64,000 bases of DNA, taken from contig JBBRYM010000011.1 of the NCBI GenBank assembly GCA_038237625.1, positions 1 to 64,000 of the forward strand. Direction: 5' to 3'. The translations under genes and the position numbers were made by a program. The stretch is from JAWVFM01 sp038237625. Lineage in GTDB: Bacteria > Actinomycetota > Thermoleophilia > Solirubrobacterales > 70-9. A model generated the notes under the pieces. The model was not told the origin of the DNA. It did no database searches and saw only the letters and a program-made list of their open reading frames with translations. Positions 52,138 through 62,786 of this stretch are shown here, piece by piece (positions within the stretch are counted from its first letter, which is position 1; the number at the start of each line of letters is the position of its first letter).

Positions 52138-53618
52138 ACGCCCCTATCGTCCGCATCTACGGGTTCATCCTGCTGCTCTTCGCCGGGCTGATCGGCTTCT
52201 CTTCGTATTGGGCCGTTTTCCACGCCGACGCGCTCAAGCAGAACTCGCTGAACCACCGGCCGCTGATCGAGACGCAGACGATCAAGCGCGGCAACATCAC
52301 CACCGCCGACGGCCAGCTGGTCGCCGAGTCAAAGCCCCAGGGTGGCGGCGCCAACCCCATCTACGTGCGCGACTACCCAACCGGTTCCCTGTTCGGTCAC
52401 CCGGTCGGCTACAGCTACATCCAGGTCGGGCAAAGCGAGCTCGAGAGCTCGCTCAACGACTCGCTGGTCGGAAGCTCCAACGAGTTCTCCTCCATCCTCG
52501 ACGAGCTGCGCGGTCATGCTCAGGTGGGGGACAACGTGGCGCTCACGATCAACTCGACGGTCCAAAAGACGGCAATGGACGCCCTGAACGCCGCCAATGC
52601 CAGCACGGCTGGATCCAATGGCGCCGGCGCTGTGGTTGCCCTGAATCCGACCACCGGCGCCGTGCTCGCAATGGCGTCGACGCCCCCGTACGACCCCAAC
52701 GCCGTGGCGAACACCAGCACCTACTCGAAGCTCAACCGCGACAAGGCCGCTCCCCTCGTAGATCGGGCCGTGCAGAGCCGCTATCCGCCGGGCTCGACCA
52801 TGAAGGTCGTAACCGCCGCCGCGGCGCTCGACTCGGGCCAGTTCACGCCGGACACGGTGCTCTCGGGAGCTTCGCCGATCACAATCAGCGGCTCCCCTCT
52901 TTCCAACTCGAACGGGGAGCAGTTCGGCGACATCAGCATGACAACGGCGCTCACTTTCTCGGTCAACACCTACTTTGCTCAGGTCGGCGAGAAGCTAGGC
53001 CCCGGCCCAATGGTCGACATGATGAAGCGCTTCGGTTTCTACTCCGACCCGCAGGCGCAGCTGCCGGACACCGATATGACGGCCTCCGGCCCGCTGAACA
53101 CCAGCGGCAACCTCGTCACGAGCGGGTTCGACGTCGGGCGCGTTGCGATCGGTCAGGGCGGCGCCGAGGGGACGATGCTCGCAACCCCGTTCCAGATGGC
53201 GGAGGTCGCCGCCGCCGTCGCCAACGGTGGCGTCCTCGAAAGGCCGTCGCTCGTCCAGAAGGTGACCGACCCCGACGGGCGAACGCTCTCGGAGCTGAAG
53301 GCGCAGGCGCAGTCGACCGTGATGAAGCCGCAAACCGCAACTCAGCTGACCGACATGATGACCAGGGTTACCCAGGAGGGAACCGCTGCCGGCCTCACCG
53401 TGGGCGGCGCCCCGTTTGCCGGCAAGACCGGAACCGCGGAGATCGGCGACCCGGCGCTCGGAGTCCACCAGCCCTGGTTCATCGCGTTTGCGCCCGCATC
53501 GGACCCGCAGGTGGCAGTTGCCGCCACGATCGAGCGCTGCGCGGGCTGCTTCGGCGCTGAGGTCGCCGGCCCCATTGCGACCAAGGTGATGGAAGCGGCC
53601 ATCGCGAGCGGCGGATGA
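52134..53618 (+). CDS. pbpA: Class B penicillin-binding protein PbpA
   Basis: 494 residues. N-terminal membrane anchor (VRIYGFILLLFAGLIGFSSY), a dimerisation region (RPLIETQTIKRGNITTADGQ), then the transpeptidase domain. Active-site Ser in YPPGSTMKVVTAAAALD (near residue 221), SVN in TFSVNTYFAQVG, and KTG in FAGKTGTAEIGDP. GTG start overlapping the SEDS polymerase; the stop overlaps pknB (ATGA). Partner of the SEDS protein in septal or elongation wall synthesis. Confidence 0.94.
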   Translation: MNAPIVRIYGFILLLFAGLIGFSSYWAVFHADALKQNSLNHRPLIETQTIKRGNITTADGQLVAESKPQGGGANPIYVRDYPTGSLFGHPVGYSYIQVGQSELESSLNDSLVGSSNEFSSILDELRGHAQVGDNVALTINSTVQKTAMDALNAANASTAGSNGAGAVVALNPTTGAVLAMASTPPYDPNAVANTSTYSKLNRDKAAPLVDRAVQSRYPPGSTMKVVTAAAALDSGQFTPDTVLSGASPITISGSPLSNSNGEQFGDISMTTALTFSVNTYFAQVGEKLGPGPMVDMMKRFGFYSDPQAQLPDTDMTASGPLNTSGNLVTSGFDVGRVAIGQGGAEGTMLATPFQMAEVAAAVANGGVLERPSLVQKVTDPDGRTLSELKAQAQSTVMKPQTATQLTDMMTRVTQEGTAAGLTVGGAPFAGKTGTAEIGDPALGVHQPWFIAFAPASDPQVAVAATIERCAGCFGAEVAGPIATKVMEAAIASGG

Positions 53619-55558
53619 ACCCGCTCGCACCCGACACCCTGGTAGACGGCCGCTACCGCCTCGTGCGCCGCATCGGCGCGGGCGGAATGGCTGACGTCTG
53701 GTGCGCCGACGACGAGATGCTGAAGCGCCGGGTGGCGCTGAAGTTCCTGCTCGAGCGCTACGCGGAGGACCAGCAGTTCGTCGAGCGCTTTCGCCGCGAG
53801 GCGGCGGCAGCCGCGGGGCTTCAGCACCCCAACGTGGTCTCGGTGTACGACCGCGGCGAGCACGAGGGCCGGCCGTTCATCGTCATGGAGTACGTCGAGG
53901 GGGCGTCGCTCAAGGATCTGATCACGCGCGGGCTTTCCGCCGGGGAGGCAATCGAGATCGTCCGGCAGGTGCTCGCCGGCGCCCGCTTCGCTCACTCGCG
54001 GGGAATCATCCATCGCGACCTGAAGCCTCAGAACGTCCTCGTCGACCGTGAGGGTCGCGCGCGGGTCGCCGACTTCGGAATCGCCCGGGCAGGGCCTTCG
54101 GAGATCACCCAGACGGGCTCGGTGCTAGGCACCGCCCAGTACCTCTCACCGGAGCAGGCGCAGGGGCTCGAGACGACGGCTGCCTCCGACCTCTATTCGA
54201 TCGGCGCGGTGCTCTACGAGGCGCTCACCGGGCAGGTGCCTTTCGATGCGTCCACCCCGGTCGCGATCGCCCTGAAGCAGGTGTCCGAGCAGCCGCGCCC
54301 GCCAAGTGAGATCAACCCGACCATCCCGCCCGCCCTCGACGCCGTCGTCTTGAAAGCGCTCGCGAAGGAGCCGGCCAACCGCTACCGCTCCGCGGACGAG
54401 ATGCTCGCGGGCTTGGCCGCCGTTGAGGCCGATCCAGGCAGTGCTCCCACCGACACAGCGACTTTCGCCCAAACAGTGCCCGCCGTGGTCTCCACCACGG
54501 CACCGACCCAGCCGCCGGTCAATGACCCGGTTCCGCCGCCGCTGGTGGAGGAGGAGGGGTTCTGGACGCGCAACCGGCTGATCGCCGCCGGATTGGCTTT
54601 GCTTGTCCTCATCGCCGTGGTGCTCTACCTGTTGCTGAGCGGCGGCGACGGGAAGCAGGTGACGGTTCCAGGGGTCGTCGGCAAGCAGCAGGATGAGGCA
54701 ACTGCGCAGCTCGAGCAGGCGGGCTTCAAGGTCCTGCCGACTCCGACCCCCAGCAAGGCACAGATCGGCCAGGTCCTCGAACAGTTCCCCAGCGGGGGAG
54801 TCCAGGCCGACCAGGGCTCCACGGTCCGGATCACCTATTCGACGGGCCTCGGCAAGGCGACCATTCCCACGAAGCTCGCAGGGCTCACGCTCGCCGAAGC
54901 CGAGAAGCAGCTGAGGGCTCGCGGGTTCAAGAGCTTCACGATCGGCCGGCGGTACTCATCGAGCGTCGACGCGGGCAGGGTGATCTCTACTCAGCCGGCC
55001 GGCGGGGCCTTGGCCTCTCGCAGCCAGACGGTGACGATCGCCGTCTCCAGGGGAGCGAACCTGGTCTCCGTCCCCTCGGTGGTGGGCCAGCAGCAGGCCG
55101 ACGCGGTGGCGGCGATTACCCAGTTGAACCTCAGGCCCCGGATCACCCGGGAGAACAGCGACGTGCCCGTCGGGCAGGTGGTCAGCCAGACGCCCTCGGG
55201 CGGCCAGCAGGTCGCGCCGCGCTCGACCGTCGTGATCACGGTCTCGAAGGGTGTTGGGACCATCGTCCTCCCGAACGTGGTGGGTCAGCCCAAGGCGGAT
55301 GCGATCGCCACCCTGAAGAGCCACGGCGTGACCGGCAACATCGTCGTCCAAAAGCAGGACACGAGCGACCAGGCGATGGCCGGTCACGTGATCGATGAGG
55401 CGCCACCAGGCGGCAGCATGGCTCTCCCCACCGACCAGGTGATCCTCACCGTGGGCCACTTCGTCGCGCCTCCGCCGACGACCAGCTCGACGACAACCAC
55501 AACGAACTCGACCACCACGACCCCCGCCAAGCCGCACTTCGGGCGCCGCCGCGGATGA
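53615..55558 (+). CDS. pknB: PASTA-domain Ser/Thr protein kinase PknB
   Basis: 647 residues. Kinase about 12-275: IGAGGMADVW, catalytic Lys at 43, HRDLKPQN, DFG, TAQYLSPEQ. One membrane helix (about 321-343). Then four PASTA repeats outside: VTVPGVVGKQQDEATAQL, ATIPTKLAGLTLAEAEKQL, VSVPSVVGQQQADAVAAI, IVLPNVVGQPKADAIATL, followed by a Thr-rich tail (about 20 Thr/Ser, ending PHFGRRRG). Senses muropeptides or lipid II and controls wall synthesis. The usual companion pknA is absent; pbpA precedes directly and a D-Ala-D-Ala ligase follows. Confidence 0.95.
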   Translation: MNPLAPDTLVDGRYRLVRRIGAGGMADVWCADDEMLKRRVALKFLLERYAEDQQFVERFRREAAAAAGLQHPNVVSVYDRGEHEGRPFIVMEYVEGASLKDLITRGLSAGEAIEIVRQVLAGARFAHSRGIIHRDLKPQNVLVDREGRARVADFGIARAGPSEITQTGSVLGTAQYLSPEQAQGLETTAASDLYSIGAVLYEALTGQVPFDASTPVAIALKQVSEQPRPPSEINPTIPPALDAVVLKALAKEPANRYRSADEMLAGLAAVEADPGSAPTDTATFAQTVPAVVSTTAPTQPPVNDPVPPPLVEEEGFWTRNRLIAAGLALLVLIAVVLYLLLSGGDGKQVTVPGVVGKQQDEATAQLEQAGFKVLPTPTPSKAQIGQVLEQFPSGGVQADQGSTVRITYSTGLGKATIPTKLAGLTLAEAEKQLRARGFKSFTIGRRYSSSVDAGRVISTQPAGGALASRSQTVTIAVSRGANLVSVPSVVGQQQADAVAAITQLNLRPRITRENSDVPVGQVVSQTPSGGQQVAPRSTVVITVSKGVGTIVLPNVVGQPKADAIATLKSHGVTGNIVVQKQDTSDQAMAGHVIDEAPPGGSMALPTDQVILTVGHFVAPPPTTSSTTTTTNSTTTTPAKPHFGRRRG

Positions 55559-56523
55559 GGGTCGCGGTCCTGAGTGGTGGCCGCTCCTCCGAGCATCCGG
55601 TGTCGCTGCGCTCCGGGCACTCGGTGGCGGAGGGCCTGCGCGACGCCGGGCACGACGTCGTCGAGGTCCTGATCGAGCGCGACGGACGCTGGCTGGAGGC
55701 GGGCGAGGAGATCCAGCTGCGCGCCGCTGGAGGCCTCCTCGAGTGTGACGTTGCGTTTCCCGTCTTGCACGGGCCGTTCGGTGAGGACGGGACTGTGCAG
55801 GGCCTCCTCGAATGTCTCGACGTCCCCTACGTCGGCCCGGGGGTCCTCGCGGCGGCGGTCACCATCGACAAGCTGGTCTGCAAGCGCCTGCTTTCCTTCC
55901 ACGGGATCCCTCAGGTCGACTTCTGCGAGGTGGGCGAGGAGGGCTGGCGCGAGCACGCGGCGGCGATGGGGCGGCCGCTATGGGTGAAGCCCTCCCGGCT
56001 GGGTTCGAGCGTGGGCATCTCCAGGGTATCCGGCCCCGAACGCGAGCTCGACGAGGCCGTGAACCTCGCGCTGCGCCACGACCCACGGGTGATCATCGAG
56101 GCCCACAGCGGCGGCCGCGAGGTGGAATGCTCGGTGATGGGCAACGAAGAGCCCGAGACGTCGCAGCCCGGCGAGATCGTCGCCCACGCCGATTGGTACG
56201 ACTACGCCGCCAAGTACGACGAGGGCGGCATGGAGCTCGTCGTGCCGGCGCCGCTCGGTGACGACCTGGTGGCGACCGTGCGCGAGCTGGCTGCCCGCGT
56301 GTTCAAGGCGGTCGGCGCGAGCGGCCTGGCGCGCTGCGACTTCTTCGTCACCGACGCCGGCGAGGTCATCGTCAACGAGATCAACACGATCCCCGGCTTC
56401 ACCGAGACGAGCGTGTTCGCCAAGCTCTTCGAAGCCAGCGGCGTTCCCTACACGGACGTCGTCAATCGCCTGGTCCACCTCGCCCTCGAGCGCCACGAGC
56501 GCGAGCGCTCGTTCGAGTTCTAG
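55555..56523 (+). CDS. ddl: D-alanine-D-alanine ligase (copy 2)
   Basis: 322-residue ATP-grasp ligase. MRVAVLSGGRSSEHPVSLRS, FPVLHGPFGEDGTVQGLLEC, LWVKPSRLGSSVGISRVSG and FVTDAGEVIVNEINTIPGFT are classical Ddl motifs; it includes the omega-loop residues (YDYAAKYDEGGMELVVPAPL) missing or changed in copy 1. It is therefore the better candidate for the housekeeping ligase. ATG overlaps the pknB stop, so wall precursor synthesis and kinase are translated together. The stop codon overlaps that of the convergent kinase (CTAG). Confidence 0.93.
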   Translation: MRVAVLSGGRSSEHPVSLRSGHSVAEGLRDAGHDVVEVLIERDGRWLEAGEEIQLRAAGGLLECDVAFPVLHGPFGEDGTVQGLLECLDVPYVGPGVLAAAVTIDKLVCKRLLSFHGIPQVDFCEVGEEGWREHAAAMGRPLWVKPSRLGSSVGISRVSGPERELDEAVNLALRHDPRVIIEAHSGGREVECSVMGNEEPETSQPGEIVAHADWYDYAAKYDEGGMELVVPAPLGDDLVATVRELAARVFKAVGASGLARCDFFVTDAGEVIVNEINTIPGFTETSVFAKLFEASGVPYTDVVNRLVHLALERHERERSFEF

Positions 56524-58067
56524 CTGAAGAGCTTGATGTCCTTGACCTGGACGTTGTAGCCGCCGAAGCCACCCTCGGGAGACTGGGTGGCATTGGGCGA
56601 AAGGCGCGTGAACCAGACCAGGTAGAACTCGGTCGGGTGCGTGTCGTTGAGCTGAACCTGCTGATCCGTGGAGCCGCTGTCGACGCTGCCGATCGGATCA
56701 CCCCAGCCCGCCAATGACGCGGGGGCCGCGGAGCTTGCAGAGCCGTAGATGTCGGCTTTCCAGCCCCCGGCGGTCGTCGTGATCTGCATCGTCCGCGCCG
56801 AAACCGACTTGCCGGCGTCGACCCAGATCCCAACGCCGGGCTTGTTCGCGGACTCGGTGAGCGTCGCGGAGGTTGTGTAGGTCTCGGTCGCCCACGTCGT
56901 GCTCGGGTTGTCATCGGTGACGTTCGGCGCATCTGCGTTGTGCTCTTCCCCGGGGGGATCGCCGGAGGGATCGAAGGCATCGGCGTTTGTGAGCCGGATC
57001 GCAGCGCCACTCGGTATTGCCGATCCGGTAGAGGCCTGGTGGTCCTTGCTTCCCGTGAGCCCCGCGATCAGCAGGGCCGCGGCGGTGCCGGCCAGCACGA
57101 GCACGATCCCCGCCAGCGAAGCCTTGCGGCTCGGCAGCAGGCGGCGGCGTTCGCCGACGCTGTCGAGCACCGTGGTGGCCTGACCGTGGGCGGTTCCCGA
57201 GCGGGAAACCTCGACCTCCAGCGCCCCCTCGAGCTCGGCGAGCATCGCGTTCATGTCGGCGTAGCGCTTCTTCGGATCTTTCAGCGTCGCCCGCTCGATC
57301 ACGGCGGCGAGGGCTGAGGAGGCATCGGGGCGGCGCTCCTGAAGATCGGGCATCGGCTCGTTCACGTGCTTCATCGCGACGCCCACGAGCGAGTCGGCTT
57401 CGAAGGGCACGCTGCCGGTGAGCATCTCGTAGAGCAGGACGCCGAGCGAGTAGATGTCCGAGCGGGCGTCGACGCCCTGGCCCATCGCCTGTTCGGGCGA
57501 GACGTAGTCGGTCGTGCCCAGCACGCGCCCGGTCTTCGTCAGCCCGTCGGCCTCGAGTTCGCGGGCGATGCCGAAGTCGGTCACCTTGGCGCGCCCCTCG
57601 GGGTCGATCAGGACGTTCTGCGGCTTGACGTCGCGGTGGACGAGCTTGTTGACGTGCGCGGCCGCCAGGCCCCGCCCCACCTCGATCGCGTAGGCGGCCG
57701 CTTCGTCGAGGGGCAGGCGACCGAGGCGGTCGATCCGCTGCTTCAGCGTCTCTCCCTCGACGTACTCGAAGACGATGTAGGGATAGCCGCCGTCCTCGCC
57801 CGCGTCGATCACGGAGACGACGTTTGGATGCGAGACCTGCGCGACGGACCGCGCCTCGCGCCGGAAGCGCTCGAGCTGATCGGGCTGGTCCGACATTTCG
57901 CGGTGCATGAGCTTCACCGCGATCCAGCGCTCCAAGGTCTCATCGCGCGCCAGATACACGGTCGACATGCCACCGCTGCCGAGCTTGGAGTCGAGCTTGT
58001 AGCGCCCCGAGAGGACCGTCCCGATGAGGCTGTGTTGCAGCGGGGATCTGAAGTCCTCGGTCATCAA
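56520..58067 (-). CDS. Ser/Thr protein kinase with discoidin-like C-terminal domain
   Basis: 515 residues. Kinase about 20-285: LGSGGMSTVYLARD, AVKLMHREM, HRDVKPQN, DFG, TTDYVSPEQ. Membrane helix about 314-335. The extracellular part (about 365-515) has the pattern of an F5/8 type C or galactose-binding-like fold (DDNPSTTWATETYTTSATLT, GVGIWVDAGKSVSARTMQIT, TEFYLVWFTRLSP). No PASTA repeats. Similar C-terminal domains occur in mycobacterial MviN and some actinobacterial kinases. A sugar or wall ligand is plausible but unproven. ATG 58067 or 58064. Confidence 0.87.
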   Translation of the reverse strand: MMTEDFRSPLQHSLIGTVLSGRYKLDSKLGSGGMSTVYLARDETLERWIAVKLMHREMSDQPDQLERFRREARSVAQVSHPNVVSVIDAGEDGGYPYIVFEYVEGETLKQRIDRLGRLPLDEAAAYAIEVGRGLAAAHVNKLVHRDVKPQNVLIDPEGRAKVTDFGIARELEADGLTKTGRVLGTTDYVSPEQAMGQGVDARSDIYSLGVLLYEMLTGSVPFEADSLVGVAMKHVNEPMPDLQERRPDASSALAAVIERATLKDPKKRYADMNAMLAELEGALEVEVSRSGTAHGQATTVLDSVGERRRLLPSRKASLAGIVLVLAGTAAALLIAGLTGSKDHQASTGSAIPSGAAIRLTNADAFDPSGDPPGEEHNADAPNVTDDNPSTTWATETYTTSATLTESANKPGVGIWVDAGKSVSARTMQITTTAGGWKADIYGSASSAAPASLAGWGDPIGSVDSGSTDQQVQLNDTHPTEFYLVWFTRLSPNATQSPEGGFGGYNVQVKDIKLFS

Positions 58068-58127
58068 CGGGCTACTTTCGACGACGGCGGCCGGAATCTG
58101 CCTTGTTGGGAGCTGCGTTGCGCCCGG

Positions 58128-59144
58128 TCAGAGTCGGCGGACTGCCGAAGGTGGCCCGGTGGCCCGTCCGATGCGCTTCGCTTCTCGATAGTGCTCCCGC
58201 AATACCCCGAGCGCCGCTTCCTCATCAGCCGCAGCGACGACGCAGCAAAAGCCGCAGCCCATGTTGAAGACCTCGTACATCTCCTCCTCATCGACCCGCC
58301 CGAGCTCGGCGATCAGGCCGAACACGGGCGGCGCCGGCAGCGGGTCGTCGATCTCGAAGCCGACGTGGTCGCCGAGTCGCAGGAGGTTGTCGAAGCCGCC
58401 ACCGGTGATGTGGGCGAGACCGCGAACGTCCACCGCGGACTCCAGCAAGGCCAAAGCCGCTCGCACGTACATCTCGGTCGGCTCTAGTAGGACGTCGCCA
58501 AGCGGCCGCCCGAGTCGCTCGTCGTCCATCGAGACGCTCGCGAGCGCGTGGCGCGCCAGCGTGTAGCCATTGGAGTGAAGTCCTGATGAAGGGAGGCCGA
58601 TGACCGCATCGCCGACGTCGATTCGCTCGCCGGTGACGATTGCGTCGAGAGCGACCAGACCGACGCAGGTCCCGCCGAGCTCGTGCCCCGCGACGATCTC
58701 GCCGACCTGCGCCACCTCGCCGCCGGTGATCTCCAGCTCCGCCAGCTCGGCTCCGCGCGCCAGACCCTCGCCGAGCGCCGAGAAGACCTCCGGGTCGGCA
58801 TCGGCGCAGAGCACGAAGTCGAGCATCGCCAGCGGGCGGGCCCCAACACAGACAACGTCGTTGGCATTCATTGCGACGCAGTCGATGCCGATCGTGTCGA
58901 AGCGCCCGAGCCGCTCGGCAACGATCATCTTCGTGCCGACCGTGTCGGTGGACATCGCCAGTCCGGTCCGCTCATCGAGGCGGATGATGCTCGCGTAGTG
59001 GCCCGGCAGATGCACCTGGCGAGACGAGAACCCCAGCTGCGCCCCGCGCAGCGAAGCCACCAGGGCGGCCACCGCCTTGTCGCCGCGGCTCTGGTCGACG
59101 CCGGGGCCCGCGTATGCATCGTCGGGCTGGTTGCCGGGCGCCAT
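58128..59144 (-). CDS. purM: Phosphoribosylformylglycinamidine cyclo-ligase (AIR synthetase)
   Basis: 338 residues. Purine synthesis step 5. Motifs: VDQSRGDKAVAALV, STDTVGTKMIVAERLGRFDT, DCVAMNANDVVCVGARPLAM, ITGGEVAQVGEIVAGHEL, GLPSSGLHSNGYTLAR, HITGGGFDNLLR and VFNMGCGFCCVV, all in order. ATG 59144. Divergent from acsA. No other pur genes are adjacent. Confidence 0.95.
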   Translation of the reverse strand: MAPGNQPDDAYAGPGVDQSRGDKAVAALVASLRGAQLGFSSRQVHLPGHYASIIRLDERTGLAMSTDTVGTKMIVAERLGRFDTIGIDCVAMNANDVVCVGARPLAMLDFVLCADADPEVFSALGEGLARGAELAELEITGGEVAQVGEIVAGHELGGTCVGLVALDAIVTGERIDVGDAVIGLPSSGLHSNGYTLARHALASVSMDDERLGRPLGDVLLEPTEMYVRAALALLESAVDVRGLAHITGGGFDNLLRLGDHVGFEIDDPLPAPPVFGLIAELGRVDEEEMYEVFNMGCGFCCVVAAADEEAALGVLREHYREAKRIGRATGPPSAVRRL

Positions 59145-59165
59145 CGGGCGGATTCAATCGCACCG

Positions 59166-59184
59166 CCCGGACCGCCGGGTTTTT
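59166..59184 (+). terminator. Intrinsic-terminator-like hairpin in the purM/acsA intergenic region
   Basis: CCCGG-ACCG-CCGGG followed by TTTTT on the plus strand. It lies in the 129-nt divergent region, upstream of acsA. It could block antisense transcription or act as an attenuator for acsA. Confidence 0.4.
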
Positions 59185-59273
59185 CTGCCTCGCACGCGGG
59201 TAGGTGAAAAGGGCAGGTGAGCCGAGCGCCTCGGCGGCGCAATGGGTGAAATGACGCGGCATGGAGGTGAGCG

Positions 59274-61259
<1,986 letters not shown>

Positions 61260-61281
61260 TCGGCCGGGTGCCAGGGTTGCA

Positions 61282-61303
61282 GGCGGCCGTCAGCAAGGCC
61301 GCC
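61282..61303. terminator. Hairpin between acsA and uppP-like gene
   Basis: Perfect 7-bp stem GGCGGCC/GGCCGCC with an 8-nt loop, 22 nt after the acsA stop and overlapping the end of the convergent gene. No T-tract; likely bidirectional terminator. Confidence 0.45.
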
Positions 61304-62108
61304 GTCGCCGGACCCTGAGCAACACCACGGACGCCAACGCCGCGCGGTAGGCCGCGTACGGCCATAGGGCGCGGTCGCGCTCCACGAGGGCGATCAGCCG
61401 CTGCGAAGCGAGCGTGGACCCGAAAGCGGCGCCCGCGCCGACGACAACCGAGCGCCGAAGCGCCGGGTCGATGCCGCGGCGGCGAAGCCGTACGCCCTTC
61501 AGAATCGCCGCGCCCACGATGACGGGCAGCGCCACGGTGCGGGAGAGCAGGTTCGCCTGCGCTCGCGTGAAGCGGCGCCAGCGCGCTGCTGTGAGCGTCG
61601 CTCCGTTGCGCGAGACGCCCGGAACCAGCGCGCTCGCCTGCGCCACGCCCAGGGCCAGGCCGTCGACCGCGCCGGCTTCGCCAGGACCACGGGTAGCGGG
61701 CGAGCGATCAGCTGCGACCATTGCCGCTCCGCCGGCGAGGAGGCCGATGGCGGTTGAGCGCGGCCCCCCAAAGCGCTCCTCGATGATCCGCTCGAAGCGG
61801 TAACCGACGAAGGCCGGTGGCAGAAACGAAAGGGCCACCACGAGCGCCCGCCGCGTATCGAACTCGCGCAGCTCCGAAGCGATTTGCCGCCGCTGGCCGA
61901 TCAAGAGCGCCGCCGCAGCACCCGCGTGGACCGCTACCTCGAAGCTCTTGCGAGACTCCGGGTCGGCGCGCCGCCAGCTCCACTCCCGAAGCCAGGGCGT
62001 AAGGGCGAGGTGAGCGGAGCTCGACACGGGCAGAAGCTCCGTGGGCCCCTGGATGGCCCCGAGCGCAGCCGCCTCGGCCGAGCTCAGCCTTGGCTCGTCC
62101 GCTCCCAA
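61290..62108 (-). CDS. uppP: Undecaprenyl-diphosphatase (UppP/BacA family)
   Basis: 272 residues, about eight membrane helices. Catalytic motifs AIQGPTELLPVSSSAHLALT (usual form QGxTEFLPVSSxGH, with Ala for Gly before His) and LVPGVSRNGATLTAAR (usual PGxSRSG, with Asn for Ser). Recycles undecaprenyl diphosphate for wall synthesis. TTG 62108 fits the family start; it overlaps the DedA gene by 25 nt. The two substitutions make its activity somewhat uncertain. Confidence 0.85.
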   Translation of the reverse strand: MGADEPRLSSAEAAALGAIQGPTELLPVSSSAHLALTPWLREWSWRRADPESRKSFEVAVHAGAAAALLIGQRRQIASELREFDTRRALVVALSFLPPAFVGYRFERIIEERFGGPRSTAIGLLAGGAAMVAADRSPATRGPGEAGAVDGLALGVAQASALVPGVSRNGATLTAARWRRFTRAQANLLSRTVALPVIVGAAILKGVRLRRRGIDPALRRSVVVGAGAAFGSTLASQRLIALVERDRALWPYAAYRAALASVVLLRVRRRRPC

Positions 62109-62716
62109 GCGCCCCGCCGGCGAAGTACGTAGTAGGCAACCGCCACGATCGCGAGCGCCACGATCGCGTAGTCGACGTAATGGAGGTGCGTGCGCCAGGT
62201 CTCCCAGCGATCGCCGACCTCGCGGCCGAGGATCCCGAGAGCCAGGACCCAAGGAATGCTGCCCGCGAGGGTGAGGGCGGTGAAGCGCCAGACGGGCATC
62301 CGGGCCGCCCCGGCCGGGAGCGAGATGAACGTCCTGACTATCGGCAGCATCCGCGAGAAGAACACGGCGGCCGAGCCACGCTCGGCAAACCAGCGATCCG
62401 CTCGTGCCAGCTGGGCGGGGCTCACGTGGATGAACCGGTTCTGCTCCAGCAGCTCGATCCGCCCCAGGTAGCCCACCGCGTAGGCGATCAGCGAACCCAC
62501 CACGTTCCCGGCGACGCCGGCGACCACGATCCCCAGCAATGTCAGATCGCCCTGCGAGACGCTGAAGCCCGCGAAGAGCATGATCGCCTCGCTCGGGATC
62601 GGGATGCAGGCACTCTCGAGCGTCATCAGCACGAAAACCCCGGCTAGGCCGGCGGAGTTGATGAAGTCGGTGGCGAAGTTAACCACCGGGTCGAGGATGT
62701 CGCCCGGAATGAGCAT
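62084..62716 (-). CDS. DedA family membrane protein
   Basis: 210 residues. DedA/SNARE-associated motif: LESACIPIPSEAIMLFAGFS, GNVVGSLIAYAVGYLGR, FAERGSAAVFFSRMLPIVRT and FISLPAGAARMPVWRF. DedA proteins flip undecaprenyl phosphate or phospholipids, matching the overlapping uppP. ATG 62716 preferred; ATG 62749 would add 11 residues. A -10-like TAACAT (62736 to 62731, minus strand) lies just before 62716, supporting the shorter start. Confidence 0.9.
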   Translation of the reverse strand: MLIPGDILDPVVNFATDFINSAGLAGVFVLMTLESACIPIPSEAIMLFAGFSVSQGDLTLLGIVVAGVAGNVVGSLIAYAVGYLGRIELLEQNRFIHVSPAQLARADRWFAERGSAAVFFSRMLPIVRTFISLPAGAARMPVWRFTALTLAGSIPWVLALGILGREVGDRWETWRTHLHYVDYAIVALAIVAVAYYVLRRRGAWERTSQG

Positions 62717-62772
62717 GGGAGCGACGGCCCATGTTAGGGCCGAACGCATGCAGCGGCCCAGGAGCCGCCTTT

Positions 62773-62778
62773 AGACTT
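62773..62778 (+). promoter_or_regulatory. Putative -10 element for capD-like gene
   Basis: TAGACT, ending 8 nt before the ATG at 62787, as for dnaA. Suggests a leaderless or nearly leaderless mRNA. Confidence 0.4.
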
Positions 62779-62786
62779 GTGTGGGA

